A DNA stretch of 39,140 nt. Source: an uncultured Verrucomicrobiales bacterium. Its GTDB lineage: Bacteria; Verrucomicrobiota; Verrucomicrobiia; Verrucomicrobiales; Akkermansiaceae. Under the pieces are notes generated by a model. That model did no database searches. It saw only the letters and a program-made list of their open reading frames with translations, and was not told the DNA's origin. The stretch lies in contig CASICJ010000054.1 of the NCBI GenBank assembly GCA_949373085.1, positions 1 through 39,140 on the forward strand, given 5' to 3'. Below, piece after piece: positions 25,716-34,964 of this stretch; positions within the stretch are counted from its first letter, which is position 1, and every line of letters begins with the position of its first letter. The position numbers and the translations under genes were made by a program.

Positions 25716-25888
25716 GATAAATAGCCACCGGGATCCAGCGGGATCGGGAAATTAGGTGTGAGGCAGGGAACCGTCAAGCCTGCATTTAAGGGAAAAGTAG
25801 AGAATCTTAAACTCGTAGTTACTTAGGTTTTGCTGAGTTTCTTTTTTACCGTTACTCGAAGGGGGGAGAATTGGCAGCTGCTTTGTCC

Positions 25889-27469
25889 TTATGCGGGATA
25901 AATTACGGGCCTGCCAGCTTCGACGACGAACTTGGCTCTAGAGCTTGTGACCCCCCCGGGTTTTAAGACATCAGTGATTGTTTTAAAATTAGCGGTGTAG
26001 GTTTTTGGAGTGACGTCACACAGGATATAACCACGCTCACGGTTGTGGAATTTGTTACAGGGGTTTTTAGCCTGAAGGGTCTCGAGGGCATTGATTCTTG
26101 GATTGCCATTGCCGCCGCTGGCGAGTGAGGTTGCAACAAACTCGGTAGCAACTGTTGGAAGATCAGCTTTGAGATCATCGATTCGTAATTCATTAGCCCA
26201 GTGCGAGTGAATATCACCGGTTAGTACGACAGCATTCGAGATCTTGTGATCTCGGATGTGTTCGAGAAGTTTTTGGCGTTCGGCGGCGTAACCTGGCCAT
26301 TGATCCATTGAATAGGCAGCTTCTCCCGTCGTATTGCGATTGACCAAAGCCATCATAACTTGTTGGGCGAGTATATTCCATGTGGCACTAGATAACTTGA
26401 GCGAATCAAAGAGCCATTTTTGTTGTTCCCTACCGAGCAAAGTGTTGCGCGGATTTAGGGCAGCTTCGTTTAAAGGATCCTTACCGTCGTTGTTGGGCTG
26501 GTTGGTCCGGTATTGTCGGGTATCTAGGACGAAGAGTTCGGCCAGATTTCCGAACTTACCTTTGCGGTAAAGTTGCATGTTTGGTCCCTTGGGAAGCGAG
26601 GTTGAACGGAGTGGCATCATTTCGTAATAGGCCTGATAGGCGTTGGCTCGGCGGAGAAGTAGTTGGGCTGGTGTTACGCCGGATTGTTCGGAAATGTCAT
26701 TACTGTAATTGTTGTCGACCTCGTGGTCGTCCCAAGTAAGGAACCACGGGCAGGCAGCGTGCATGGCCTGAAGATCAGGATCTGTTTTGTATTGGCTGTA
26801 ACGTAAGCGATATTGTTCTAGTGTTTCGATCTCGGGGCCAAGATGGCGCCGGACTTTACCACCTCGGCCACTGGCGTATTCATAAATGTAATCGCCAAGG
26901 TGAAAGACAAGGTCGGGTTGGTCTTGAGCCATTTGCTGGTAAGCAGTAAAAAGACCTTGCTCCCAATGTTGGCACGAGGTGACAGCGAAACGAAGTTTTT
27001 CGGGGTTTGCATCCGGGGCTGGCATGGTTCGTGTCCGACCGATTGGGCTTGTGGCATCACCTGACTGAAAACGGTAGTAATACCAGTGGTCCGGCTTGAG
27101 GCCTTGAGCCTCGATATGGACTGAAAAACCGAGTGCAGAAGTCGCGGTAGTGTTGCCAGAGGTAATTATTTTGTTGAAAGAGTCGTCGGTCGCGACTTCC
27201 CAGCGAACTTCGACAGGATGGTTTGGCATTCCTCCCCCGGGCTCGAGTGGTTTGGGTCCAAGGCGGGTCCAAAGAATAACACTTTTATAATCAGGGTCGC
27301 CAGAGGCAACTCCCATGGAAAAGGGGTTGGAAGAAAAACTGACTTTTTTGGGAGTGCCGCCGGCCTTACTGAGAAGGGGGATTGCGGAGAGGGAAGCGGT
27401 GTAGGTGAGAAAAAGTCGTCGGGAAAGATGGCCCTCGTGTTGGAAGGCTGAAGGGAGTTGTTCAAACAT
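25889..27469 (-). CDS. phoD: PhoD-like alkaline phosphatase / phosphodiesterase (Tat-exported)
   Basis: 526 residues. The twin-arginine signal is SRRLFLTYTASLSAIPLL (residues ~16-33). An N-terminal Fn3-like domain (SMGVASGDPDYKSVILWTRL) is followed by the metallophosphatase: TSCQHWEQG with the metal Cys, HLGDYIYEYASG, TWDDHEVDNNYSND, VLTGDIHSHWANEL and TEFVATSLASGG. These are the PhoD metal ligands (Fe and Ca in characterised enzymes). It releases phosphate from mono- and diesters such as cell-wall teichoic acids or environmental organophosphate. No Pho box was identified upstream. Confidence 0.94.
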   Translation of the reverse strand: MFEQLPSAFQHEGHLSRRLFLTYTASLSAIPLLSKAGGTPKKVSFSSNPFSMGVASGDPDYKSVILWTRLGPKPLEPGGGMPNHPVEVRWEVATDDSFNKIITSGNTTATSALGFSVHIEAQGLKPDHWYYYRFQSGDATSPIGRTRTMPAPDANPEKLRFAVTSCQHWEQGLFTAYQQMAQDQPDLVFHLGDYIYEYASGRGGKVRRHLGPEIETLEQYRLRYSQYKTDPDLQAMHAACPWFLTWDDHEVDNNYSNDISEQSGVTPAQLLLRRANAYQAYYEMMPLRSTSLPKGPNMQLYRKGKFGNLAELFVLDTRQYRTNQPNNDGKDPLNEAALNPRNTLLGREQQKWLFDSLKLSSATWNILAQQVMMALVNRNTTGEAAYSMDQWPGYAAERQKLLEHIRDHKISNAVVLTGDIHSHWANELRIDDLKADLPTVATEFVATSLASGGNGNPRINALETLQAKNPCNKFHNRERGYILCDVTPKTYTANFKTITDVLKPGGVTSSRAKFVVEAGRPVIYPA

Positions 27470-27606
27470 AATTTAAAGATTGTTTAAATACTGACCGTAT
27501 TATCAAACCATGTCACTTTAAGATATGGTATTATCCGATCTGCTGGATTCGCTTCTCCGTGTATCAGTTGGTTTGCCTTTCTAAATTGAGGTTCCTACAG
27601 CCCCCC

Positions 27607-29832
27607 ATGTTCAATTTTCGTAAACTTACGACTGTGGTCATATTTACCATTGGTTTTTTTTCGCCGGCTCCAGCCCATGGCGCTGATTTTGAGCTCGTGG
27701 GGCGGGAGTTAGCGAGGATGCTTCAGAATGGTCATTACGCCCGCCTTGCATTTAACGAGAATCTAAGTCGTCGATTTCTCGAGCGATATTTGGATTCGCT
27801 CGATGGAAGCAGGGTCTACTTTTTAAATCGTGAAGTGACCGAGATGAAGCGACGCTATGAGCGCGTTCTTCATGATCGGATTAGCACTAAATCCATCATG
27901 CCGGTGGCGAATAGCATTCATCAAATTCACCGAGGACGGGTGATGGCCCGGGTGGCTTATGTGAAAAATCTTCTTGCGGTCAAAGAATTTCCCTTCGAAG
28001 GAGAGAGAGTTGTGATGGTCGATCGGAGTAGGGCTTCTTGGCCGGTCGATGATTTAGAGCTTCAAAAAATCTGGAGTGATAATCTGGAGAATTTATTGCT
28101 TTCTGAAATGGTTCGTCGAGTCCGGCTCAAAGCCCGAGCGATTGAAGCCGGGAAGCCAGATCCATTTCGAAGAAAACCTTCAACCAAGAAAGCGGTTGAA
28201 CTCAAGTTTGATAGATTACTCACATCGATAGAGGAACTGGAAGAAGAAGATGTCGCAAACTACTTTTTCTCGGCGGTGACGAAGGCTTATGATCCGCACA
28301 GCGAATACTTTAGTGCGAATGAAATGTCGCAGTTTAAGATTGATGTCAGCAACGAGTTGGTCGGGATTGGCGCAAGACTTCATAGCAACGATAATGGTGA
28401 GATCGAAATCAAGGGGATTGTGAACGGAGGGCCGGCTGATCGCCAGGGAGAGCTGAAACTTGGTGATCGAATTACTGCAGTTTCGGCAAAAAATGATGGT
28501 GAATGGAAGAGTGTTCTTTTCAAATCACTCGACAGGGTCATTGAGGATATTTTGGGAGAAAAGGATGCGTTGGTTGGCCTCCGTGTCAGACGCGAAGTGA
28601 ATGGGGACGATCGGGTCACCGATATTGCTATTCCACGTGGGGTCGTAAAGATGAAAGACGAACTAGCGACGGCTCGAATTTACGACTACCGGCAGGACAA
28701 AAAATCACTGCGTCTGGCTGTCATGACGATCCCATCATTCTACTTTAATTTTGAGAATTCAGGTAGTCGGGTTTCCGTTGATGTCGAGCGTTTGTTGGGG
28801 CGCCTGAAGAAGGAACAGGTCGATGGACTCGCTCTTGATTTACGGGATAATACCGGGGGGTCGTTACCAGAGGTACAGCGTCTTACTGGATTCTTTACGG
28901 GACGCGGTCCGGTGGTGCAGGTTCGTTCAAAAAGTGGTCAAATTCGCGCCCTAAACTCTCTCCACCGTAAACCTTTGTATGACGGACCAATGATAGTTTT
29001 AGTCAATAGAAACAGCGCTTCTGCAACCGAGATTCTGGCGGGCGCACTTCAGGATTATAATCGGGCAGTTGTCGTCGGGGCTTCTTCAACATACGGTAAA
29101 GGAACCGTCCAGAAGATGATGGATATTTCTGAATACATGCCTATCCTTGCAGATCGCGAGGACGCGGGATGGCTGAAGCTGACTTTCCAAAAATATTATC
29201 GGGTTTCTGGAAGCTCCGTTCAAATTAAGGGAGTAGTTCCAGATCTAATTTTACCCGGCCTGAGTGATGCTTACGAAAACGGAGAAGGATTTAAGAAGTA
29301 TGCTCTCCCACACGACGTGATACGCCGAAGCCCGGAATTCACGCCGCTTGAGCGTAATGAGCTGTTTATTTCGGAACTTATTGAGAAGAGTCGTGAACGA
29401 GTGGATGCCGAACCGTATTACAAGGGCCTGGCTTCTGAAATCCAAAGAGCCAAGAAGGGACTCAAAGAAAACACAGTTTCACTTAATCTGAATAAGCGGT
29501 TGGCTGATTTAAGAGAAGAGGAAAACCGTCGTGCGCTGCTGATTCAGGAGCGTAGCAAGCATTTCGCAGCAATCAAAAAAAGGGACCAAAAGGAACTCAA
29601 GATTTCCCGGCTTACCTTAGATGATGTCAATGCTGGTAAGCTTCCCTCAGTTGATTCAAGGGAAGAGACTGACGGTTATATTAGGCGCACAGCCGATGAA
29701 ATTGCTGATCTCGAGGAGGCCTTAAAATGGCCTAATGGAATCGATGCCGTACAACGGGAAGGTCTGCAGGTGCTACAAGACCTGATTCAAGCCATCGAGT
29801 CGGAGGATCTTGCTCAGGTCGACACTGAGTAA
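27607..29832 (+). CDS. prc: C-terminal processing (tail-specific) protease, S41 family
   Basis: 741 residues from ATG 27607, chosen over GTG 27559 because it begins the signal peptide (MFNFRKLTTVVIFTIGFFSP). The order is: N-terminal helical domain (LSRRFLERYLDSLDGSRVYFL, typical of Prc), a PDZ domain (VGIGARLHSNDNGEIEIKGI; GGPADRQGELKLGDRI), then the S41 core. The core includes ALDLRDNTGGSLPEVQRL, catalytic Ser within NRNSASATEIL (~470-472) and Lys498 in YGKGTVQ. The C-terminal ~200 residues are a charged helical domain like that of long Prc forms. It cleaves periplasmic proteins from their C-termini and affects wall hydrolase and lipoprotein turnover. Confidence 0.94.
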   Translation: MFNFRKLTTVVIFTIGFFSPAPAHGADFELVGRELARMLQNGHYARLAFNENLSRRFLERYLDSLDGSRVYFLNREVTEMKRRYERVLHDRISTKSIMPVANSIHQIHRGRVMARVAYVKNLLAVKEFPFEGERVVMVDRSRASWPVDDLELQKIWSDNLENLLLSEMVRRVRLKARAIEAGKPDPFRRKPSTKKAVELKFDRLLTSIEELEEEDVANYFFSAVTKAYDPHSEYFSANEMSQFKIDVSNELVGIGARLHSNDNGEIEIKGIVNGGPADRQGELKLGDRITAVSAKNDGEWKSVLFKSLDRVIEDILGEKDALVGLRVRREVNGDDRVTDIAIPRGVVKMKDELATARIYDYRQDKKSLRLAVMTIPSFYFNFENSGSRVSVDVERLLGRLKKEQVDGLALDLRDNTGGSLPEVQRLTGFFTGRGPVVQVRSKSGQIRALNSLHRKPLYDGPMIVLVNRNSASATEILAGALQDYNRAVVVGASSTYGKGTVQKMMDISEYMPILADREDAGWLKLTFQKYYRVSGSSVQIKGVVPDLILPGLSDAYENGEGFKKYALPHDVIRRSPEFTPLERNELFISELIEKSRERVDAEPYYKGLASEIQRAKKGLKENTVSLNLNKRLADLREEENRRALLIQERSKHFAAIKKRDQKELKISRLTLDDVNAGKLPSVDSREETDGYIRRTADEIADLEEALKWPNGIDAVQREGLQVLQDLIQAIESEDLAQVDTE

Positions 29833-29862
29833 GAATGATTCCCTAATATTAAAATTGGGCTT

Positions 29863-30483
29863 CTAGTAATTGAGTCCCAGTTTTTTTAGCTTGGGTGTAA
29901 TTTGTTGCGGGCAGTAAGAATTTTCTCCCTTCTTGCGGAAGTAGTAATTTTGATCCTCGTCTTTTGCAGCGTAGAATTCCTCGGCGTCTCGGATTGTGGT
30001 GACGATTGGCTTTTCGAAGTCTGCTTGGGCTTCCTTTTTCGAGGATTCTGCGACTTGGCGCTGCTTTGGCGAATGGGCGAAGATGTGGCTCATGTAAATT
30101 GATCCTTTATCGACTCCTTGCCCATCCGGGTCGGTGGGGTTGTGAGCCTTCCAGAACCATTTCAGAATTTCCTGAGTGGAAATTATTTGCGGATCAAAGA
30201 CAACTTGAACAACTTCGATATGTTCGGACTTTAGTGAGTAGATTTCTTCGGAGGTGGGGTTGGGAATATGGCCTCCCATGAATCCAGAAGTGGCTGATAT
30301 TACTCCGTCAAGTTGCTGGAATACTGCCTCCACGCACCAATAGCAACCACCACCAAGAGTGATTGTTTCGTGCTTTTTGGGATCAGTCGGCTCGTCGGGT
30401 TTGACCTCGACAATCTTGGGTTTACACGAGGCAAGAAGCAATGCTGCGATCAGAAAAGTGGTGATGTTGTATGAGGACTTCAT
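29863..30483 (-). CDS. msrA: Peptide methionine sulfoxide reductase MsrA, lipoprotein form
   Basis: 206 residues. A lipoprotein signal (FLIAALLLASC, lipid Cys20) places it on the outer side of a membrane. The catalytic motif is GGGCYWC with C47 as the nucleophile (usually GCFWC). Other family sites: ATSGFMGG, IEVVQVVFDP, FWKAHNPTDPDGQGVDKGS, FYAAKDEDQNYY. It reduces the S form of Met sulfoxide in exported proteins. MsrA is sometimes a selenoprotein; here the active site is Cys (TGC). The gene converges with prc, which it nearly abuts. Confidence 0.95.
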   Translation of the reverse strand: MKSSYNITTFLIAALLLASCKPKIVEVKPDEPTDPKKHETITLGGGCYWCVEAVFQQLDGVISATSGFMGGHIPNPTSEEIYSLKSEHIEVVQVVFDPQIISTQEILKWFWKAHNPTDPDGQGVDKGSIYMSHIFAHSPKQRQVAESSKKEAQADFEKPIVTTIRDAEEFYAAKDEDQNYYFRKKGENSYCPQQITPKLKKLGLNY

Positions 30484-30492
30484 GGTTAAAAA

Positions 30493-31794
30493 TTACTTCT
30501 GGTTTTGATTTCTTTTAAGGGTCATTTCGACCCGTTGCTTTATTCCTTCTGGAACGGGATTATTATTTACGTAGTCGACAACTCCGGCTTCGTCCTTGCT
30601 CATCCATCTTCCAATCATCCGGTGGAAGGTGCTGCGCTGATCATCTTCGCTGGAGAGTCTCATGATCCAGTCAGCAGCAAAGGCCGGTTCTTCGCCCACA
30701 GAGGTCCAAACAAGAGAGCGAACGCTTTCGTCGAAGGCGGGATTCCCTTCGTAGTTTGCGAGCCAATCTGAGGCAGCAACGACATCCTCATTTTCGATTA
30801 TTTCACGAACAAGAGCAGGGCCGGCGGACGCTACAATTTCCTCGGGCTGCCCCTCGACCCATTCCCGTGCGGCGCTAAGATCTTCATCAGCCCATTGTTG
30901 GATGATTTCCCCTGCGGAGGACTTTAGAATTTCCGATCCCATCGAGGAGGCCCATTGAGCGGCGGCACGGGGATCGTTTTTAGCGAGTTGTCCGGCGAGA
31001 CGGCTAGCGGCTCCCGCTTTGAGCTTGTCATCGCCGAGGCTCGCAATCCATTTCTTGGCGCTTTCGGTGCCTCCGCTAGTGACTTCGGCAAAGACGGCAT
31101 CAAGCGCCTGGCCGCGTCCGCGAGAAAAAGGGAGTTCTTCGAGCAACTCGGTGGCGCGAACTAGGTTGATTGAGGAAATTCCTTCGATCACTCCGACTAT
31201 CCAGGGGTTGGCATCGGCACCTTTTGCATCGCTATCGAAGTTTTCGCGAGCCCATGCTACCGCGCCTTCGGTATCGTTTTTGGCCCAAGCGGAAACAATG
31301 GTCTGGCGAGCGAAATTGGTCCCGGTTTTTTCCTTTGCATAATCGAGGGCTTGAAGTGGACTAACTTGAGCCCAGGCGGATAGAAGCATGCGGTATTCGC
31401 CGAATTGTTCGTTTTCGATCCCACCCTCACGGAAGGCATCGACAGCGGCGAGGTATTGGTCGGGCGAGAGATTTTTAACGAATTTGAGAAATTCTTCGGC
31501 CCGGGCAATCGGGTCTGACATGTTTTTGAGAGCTTTTGCTTCTTCTCGAATCGCTTCAATCTGCTCTTTACTTGCGCTTCTAGTAGTTTTTGAAGCGTTC
31601 CGATCGACAATTGTAGAGGGGCTTGAGGATTTGACTCTACGGGAGATAGTTCTGGATCCAGAGGAGGCAGAGTTTGTCTTGGAATCAGAGGTATTAGCAG
31701 CCTCTGCTGAGTCTGCAGATCCTCGCCCGACGAGAAAGGCGGCTCCGCAACTGACGGCCCAGGCCGCGGCAAAAATTCCCTTTTTTGAAGTCAT
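30493..31794 (-). CDS. Anchored helical-repeat protein, paralogue 1
   Basis: 433 residues: one N-terminal membrane segment (GIFAAAWAVSCGAAFLVGRG), a Ser-rich linker to ~75, then helical repeats of roughly 30-40 residues with the pattern A-x2-W-A/I at one end and D-P-x-A at the other (NDPRAAAQWASSM, EDLSAAREWVEGQ). It ends with a polar NQNQK tail, 9 bases before msrA. It is clearly paralogous to 32427-33782 (WIVGVIEGI versus WVVGLIEGM at matching places). The fold should be an alpha-alpha superhelix as in TPR/Sel1 proteins. Function unknown; possibly a periplasmic scaffold. Same strand as msrA, so the pair is probably an operon. Confidence 0.75.
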   Translation of the reverse strand: MTSKKGIFAAAWAVSCGAAFLVGRGSADSAEAANTSDSKTNSASSGSRTISRRVKSSSPSTIVDRNASKTTRSASKEQIEAIREEAKALKNMSDPIARAEEFLKFVKNLSPDQYLAAVDAFREGGIENEQFGEYRMLLSAWAQVSPLQALDYAKEKTGTNFARQTIVSAWAKNDTEGAVAWARENFDSDAKGADANPWIVGVIEGISSINLVRATELLEELPFSRGRGQALDAVFAEVTSGGTESAKKWIASLGDDKLKAGAASRLAGQLAKNDPRAAAQWASSMGSEILKSSAGEIIQQWADEDLSAAREWVEGQPEEIVASAGPALVREIIENEDVVAASDWLANYEGNPAFDESVRSLVWTSVGEEPAFAADWIMRLSSEDDQRSTFHRMIGRWMSKDEAGVVDYVNNNPVPEGIKQRVEMTLKRNQNQK

Positions 31795-31922
31795 GTCGTA
31801 AGTATACTAGACTTTTAACGGCGCTGGTCCGGCTTTTTTTTCGGATCTGTTTGTCTGGTAGGTCATTAATAAAGAATAAATCCACGGTTGCGGCAAGCGT
31901 CAGTGAAGCGTATGTCCCTACC

Positions 31923-32369
31923 ATGAATCTTTTAGAGGACGACTCATCAGTTATGGGAAAAACCCGTGACCTTTGCGAAACTATTGCCGGTGATTCGGAT
32001 TATCGCGAACTTCTTGAGAAGGTGGAGAAGTTCCTTGGCGATGACGAAGCTCGCTTGAGCTACCAAACGGTGCACGAAAGCGGGCAAGCCTTGAATCAGA
32101 AACAGCAATCAGGCCTTCAATTGTCAGATAGTGAAATTGCAGAATTCGAAGGTGCGCGCACGGAGCTCTTAGATAACCCGATCGCTTCCGACTTCATGCA
32201 AGCCCAGCAAACTTTCGAAGCTCTCCAGTCGAGCGTGAGCCGCATGGTAGGAATGACTTTGGAGCTGGGGCGCGTCCCAACTCCTGAAGATGTTGCTCAA
32301 GCAAGCGGTGGAGGGTGCTGTGGTGGCGGTGGCGGTGGTGAAGGTGGCGGCGGCGGATGCGGTTGCTAG
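31923..32369 (+). CDS. YlbF-family protein with a Gly/Cys-rich C-terminal tail
   Basis: 148 residues from ATG 31923; the frame is open further upstream, but that part reads as leader and overlaps the divergent gene. Residues ~10-125 are all-helical with the YlbF/YmcA (DUF964) look: MGKTRDLCETIAGDSDYREL, then QALNQKQQSGLQLSD, then LLDNPIASDFMQAQQTFEAL. In B. subtilis YlbF, YmcA and YaaT form an Fe-S-containing complex acting on RNase Y. The last ~21 residues are an extreme Gly/Cys tail with four Cys (GGGCCGGGG ... GGGCGC), a likely metal or Fe-S ligand set. It is transcribed divergently from paralogue 1. Confidence 0.8.
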   Translation: MNLLEDDSSVMGKTRDLCETIAGDSDYRELLEKVEKFLGDDEARLSYQTVHESGQALNQKQQSGLQLSDSEIAEFEGARTELLDNPIASDFMQAQQTFEALQSSVSRMVGMTLELGRVPTPEDVAQASGGGCCGGGGGGEGGGGGCGC

Positions 32370-32426
32370 CCTATCCCGTAGTTTCCCGGACCCTCGTTTA
32401 TTAGGCGTAAAGAGGGGCCTCGATTG

Positions 32427-33782
32427 TTATTCTTTTTGTTTTCTCTTTTTTTTGGGTTTAGGGAGAATTCCTTTTAGCGCCTTCTCCGGCAGGAAATCCG
32501 AGTTTTGGGTAGCCCAGGCAATGGCTGCGTTTCCGTCGGTTTTGTGCCAGCGTTTTAAAATGTCACGATAGTAGCGTTCTTGGTCTTTGGGGCGCGAAAG
32601 GGTTGAGACGTTTTCGAGGGCGGTTTGCGGGTCTTTCTGGCCTGTTTCTTGTAAAAAACGAATGCGGGCGCCATCAAGGTCGGGATCGTTACCTAGACCC
32701 CGAAGCCAGGTTGCAGCTTCCTCCGGATCTTTGCGGGCGAGGTATTTAGCAACTCCTTGGGCTGCCTCCGTCATGGTTTCTTGTGGGAGGCTTTCGGCCC
32801 ATAATTTGGCGCCATCAAGGTCCTGCTGTGCGTATATTTCCGAGACAACTTCGGAGGCATCGCGCCGAGTGGCAACCGTGGTCATGTTACGGATCCAATC
32901 AGAAGCAGATGCTGGATCTCGGCGGGCTAGCGAGCTGGCGAGTCGTTTGGCGGTATCCCGCTGGAGTTTTGGGTCTTGGATTTGTTCGATCCATTTACCG
33001 GCAAATTCGACACCTCGGATCACTACCTCGGGAAGGATTTCGCGGATTGCTTGGTTTCTGGTGTTGCGGTCTTCGATGTCCTTGAGTGCCCGGAGTGCGC
33101 CTTCAGGATCATTTCGTGCCATTCCTTCGATCAGGCCAACCACCCAGTCATTGACTTCGCCGCTGTCTTCAAGGCCTCGAATGGCATTTGCAGCTTCCTC
33201 GGGGCTATCGGCCGCCCAAGCCGAGATTGCGGTTTTTCGGGTCCAACCGTCAGTTTCGTTTTCATCGAGAAAGGCGATTGCTGTGAAAGGATCTCGGTCC
33301 ATCCAGGCGGAGATTAGCATGGAGAACTCGCTCCGATTATAGTCAACCCACCCGGATTCGCTAAAATTTTCGACAATATCGGCTAGTTCACTGTTATCGA
33401 TACGATCAATAAAACTGATCATTTGGCGGGTACGTTCGATGCGATTCCCGATATTAAGAACATCGGAGAGCTCGATCATGGTTTGATGGATGGCTTCCTC
33501 ATTGGCCGTAGATATCGAACCTTCCGTGATTTTCCTTCGTCCTATCTTTTTAGCGTCAGCAATATAAGACGGTGAATCGAGCGAGCGGGAATCGTGGGGA
33601 GGCTTGGCTGGGAGTGAGATTCCAGTCCCATCAGTGAAGTCAGGATTTGATACGCTTTTCCGCCCAACAAGTAGGCCAATTGCGAGCGTAATCAGCCAGG
33701 AACTGGCGATCAGGGTGTTGCGGGGAGTGATTCGATAAGGCAAAACTCTGAAGGATGGTGGTTCTAACAGCGATAGAATCAA
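32427..33782 (-). CDS. Anchored helical-repeat protein, paralogue 2
   Basis: 451 residues from a TTG start (no in-frame ATG precedes the membrane segment, so the N-terminus is uncertain). Same plan as paralogue 1: one membrane segment ending in LLVGRKS (compare FLVGRGS), a Ser/Pro-rich linker, then repeats such as RDPASASDWIRNM, QDLDGAKLWAESL and KDPEEAATWLRGL. The C-terminus is basic (LPKPKKKRKQKE), unlike paralogue 1. Together the two copies flank the ylbF-like gene, suggesting an old tandem duplication. Function unknown. Confidence 0.72.
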   Translation of the reverse strand: MILSLLEPPSFRVLPYRITPRNTLIASSWLITLAIGLLVGRKSVSNPDFTDGTGISLPAKPPHDSRSLDSPSYIADAKKIGRRKITEGSISTANEEAIHQTMIELSDVLNIGNRIERTRQMISFIDRIDNSELADIVENFSESGWVDYNRSEFSMLISAWMDRDPFTAIAFLDENETDGWTRKTAISAWAADSPEEAANAIRGLEDSGEVNDWVVGLIEGMARNDPEGALRALKDIEDRNTRNQAIREILPEVVIRGVEFAGKWIEQIQDPKLQRDTAKRLASSLARRDPASASDWIRNMTTVATRRDASEVVSEIYAQQDLDGAKLWAESLPQETMTEAAQGVAKYLARKDPEEAATWLRGLGNDPDLDGARIRFLQETGQKDPQTALENVSTLSRPKDQERYYRDILKRWHKTDGNAAIAWATQNSDFLPEKALKGILPKPKKKRKQKE

Positions 33783-33938
33783 CGTTCTTTCAGTTGGCTC
33801 CTATTTCTTCGACGAATTCAATTACGCTTTCTGTTGCTTATTTTCACTACTTGGGTTTAGTCTCAAGTCCTCGCCGTCGCTAGCTGCCTCTTTGGGGTGC
33901 TTGGCTACGGTTTTCTTTCACGCACTAAGAAAATAAAA

Positions 33939-34964
33939 ATGGCTAGTAACATGACCGCACTCAACCCGGACCGGGCGACGTTGAATTTTCTCAATAGTTT
34001 CCCTGAGGCTGCCCGTAAGCGCGGGGAGCATCTTCAGGAAGAAGGAGCGGTGACGCAGATTTTTGGAAATCACCTCTTTATTCAGGGGCGGGTTGAGAAT
34101 AACGGTGGGGTGCATCGTACTACACTGAGACTCCAAGGTAATCGTTGGTTTGGCAGTTGCTCTACCGAGGACGAGGAAACATCAGGAGCAGTGATGTTCG
34201 CTGCTATGCTTGAGCGCCTTCACCGAGGGGAAGATCTACCGGAGTCGCCTAATGAGTTTGATGATACGCCGATCGTCGATCTTATCGAGGAAAAGCTCGA
34301 CCGTGAGCTTGATGATAAAGAGGCGGATTTTGTCTTTCGGGTCGAAAAGCGCTATCGAAGATATGTGATTGAGGGAGAGATCCATGATCATGATATGGTT
34401 CGCTTGAATCCTCGCTGGGAAATCGCGAGTTACGAGCCTCTGGAACTCTGGCCGGTTCCTCCGGGCGATATTTTAGAGTTCTGGAACTATTTAGGCTATG
34501 CCTTCGATAAGAAAAATCTTCGATATCCTGAATTCATGGATGCGGTCACCGACCTCGAAAATGTTCAACGTCGAATGCGCGATTGGGAGCAGGAGAGGGA
34601 AGTTGCAGCTTGGTATGACAGGATTGAAAGTGTCAATGAACGGCCACCCCAGGAAATTCCGCACAAAATTGAGTTTCGCCTGATTTCCACGATCAACGAA
34701 GCCCGTGTCGAGGCACGAGAGGAATACGAAGAAGAGTGGGTGTCTCTACGAGAAAAGGGGGAAATCGAACGCATCTTGAAGTTGTTTGATGCTTCAGCCT
34801 TGCGGATGGATGCCGCGAGCCAAATCCTTTGGGAACACTTTTTGCGCTACAGCGAAAAGACTGGTGAGCTTTATCTCGATCTGGAAGATGAAAAAGCTGT
34901 GCTGCTTCATGAATCTTCTCTTTCACCAAAAAGAGTTAAAAGGCTACATGGTGAATCTCGATGA
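33939..34964 (+). CDS. SNF2-family helicase, N-terminal portion (part 1 of a frameshifted gene)
   Basis: ATG 33939 starts an accessory N-terminal region of a SNF2 helicase. Residues ~1-85 resemble the SWIM-type domain that often precedes bacterial SNF2 motors (EGAVTQIFGNHLFIQGRV), but the zinc ligands are degenerate (WFGSCSTEDEETSG). True homology seems to end at ...EKAVLL around 34907. There an extra C (34908) shifts the frame and the next in-frame part continues in part 2 as MNLLFHQKELKGYMVNL. In its own frame, part 1 runs out to TGA 34964 with an unrelated tail. Confidence 0.7.
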   Translation: MASNMTALNPDRATLNFLNSFPEAARKRGEHLQEEGAVTQIFGNHLFIQGRVENNGGVHRTTLRLQGNRWFGSCSTEDEETSGAVMFAAMLERLHRGEDLPESPNEFDDTPIVDLIEEKLDRELDDKEADFVFRVEKRYRRYVIEGEIHDHDMVRLNPRWEIASYEPLELWPVPPGDILEFWNYLGYAFDKKNLRYPEFMDAVTDLENVQRRMRDWEQEREVAAWYDRIESVNERPPQEIPHKIEFRLISTINEARVEAREEYEEEWVSLREKGEIERILKLFDASALRMDAASQILWEHFLRYSEKTGELYLDLEDEKAVLLHESSLSPKRVKRLHGESR

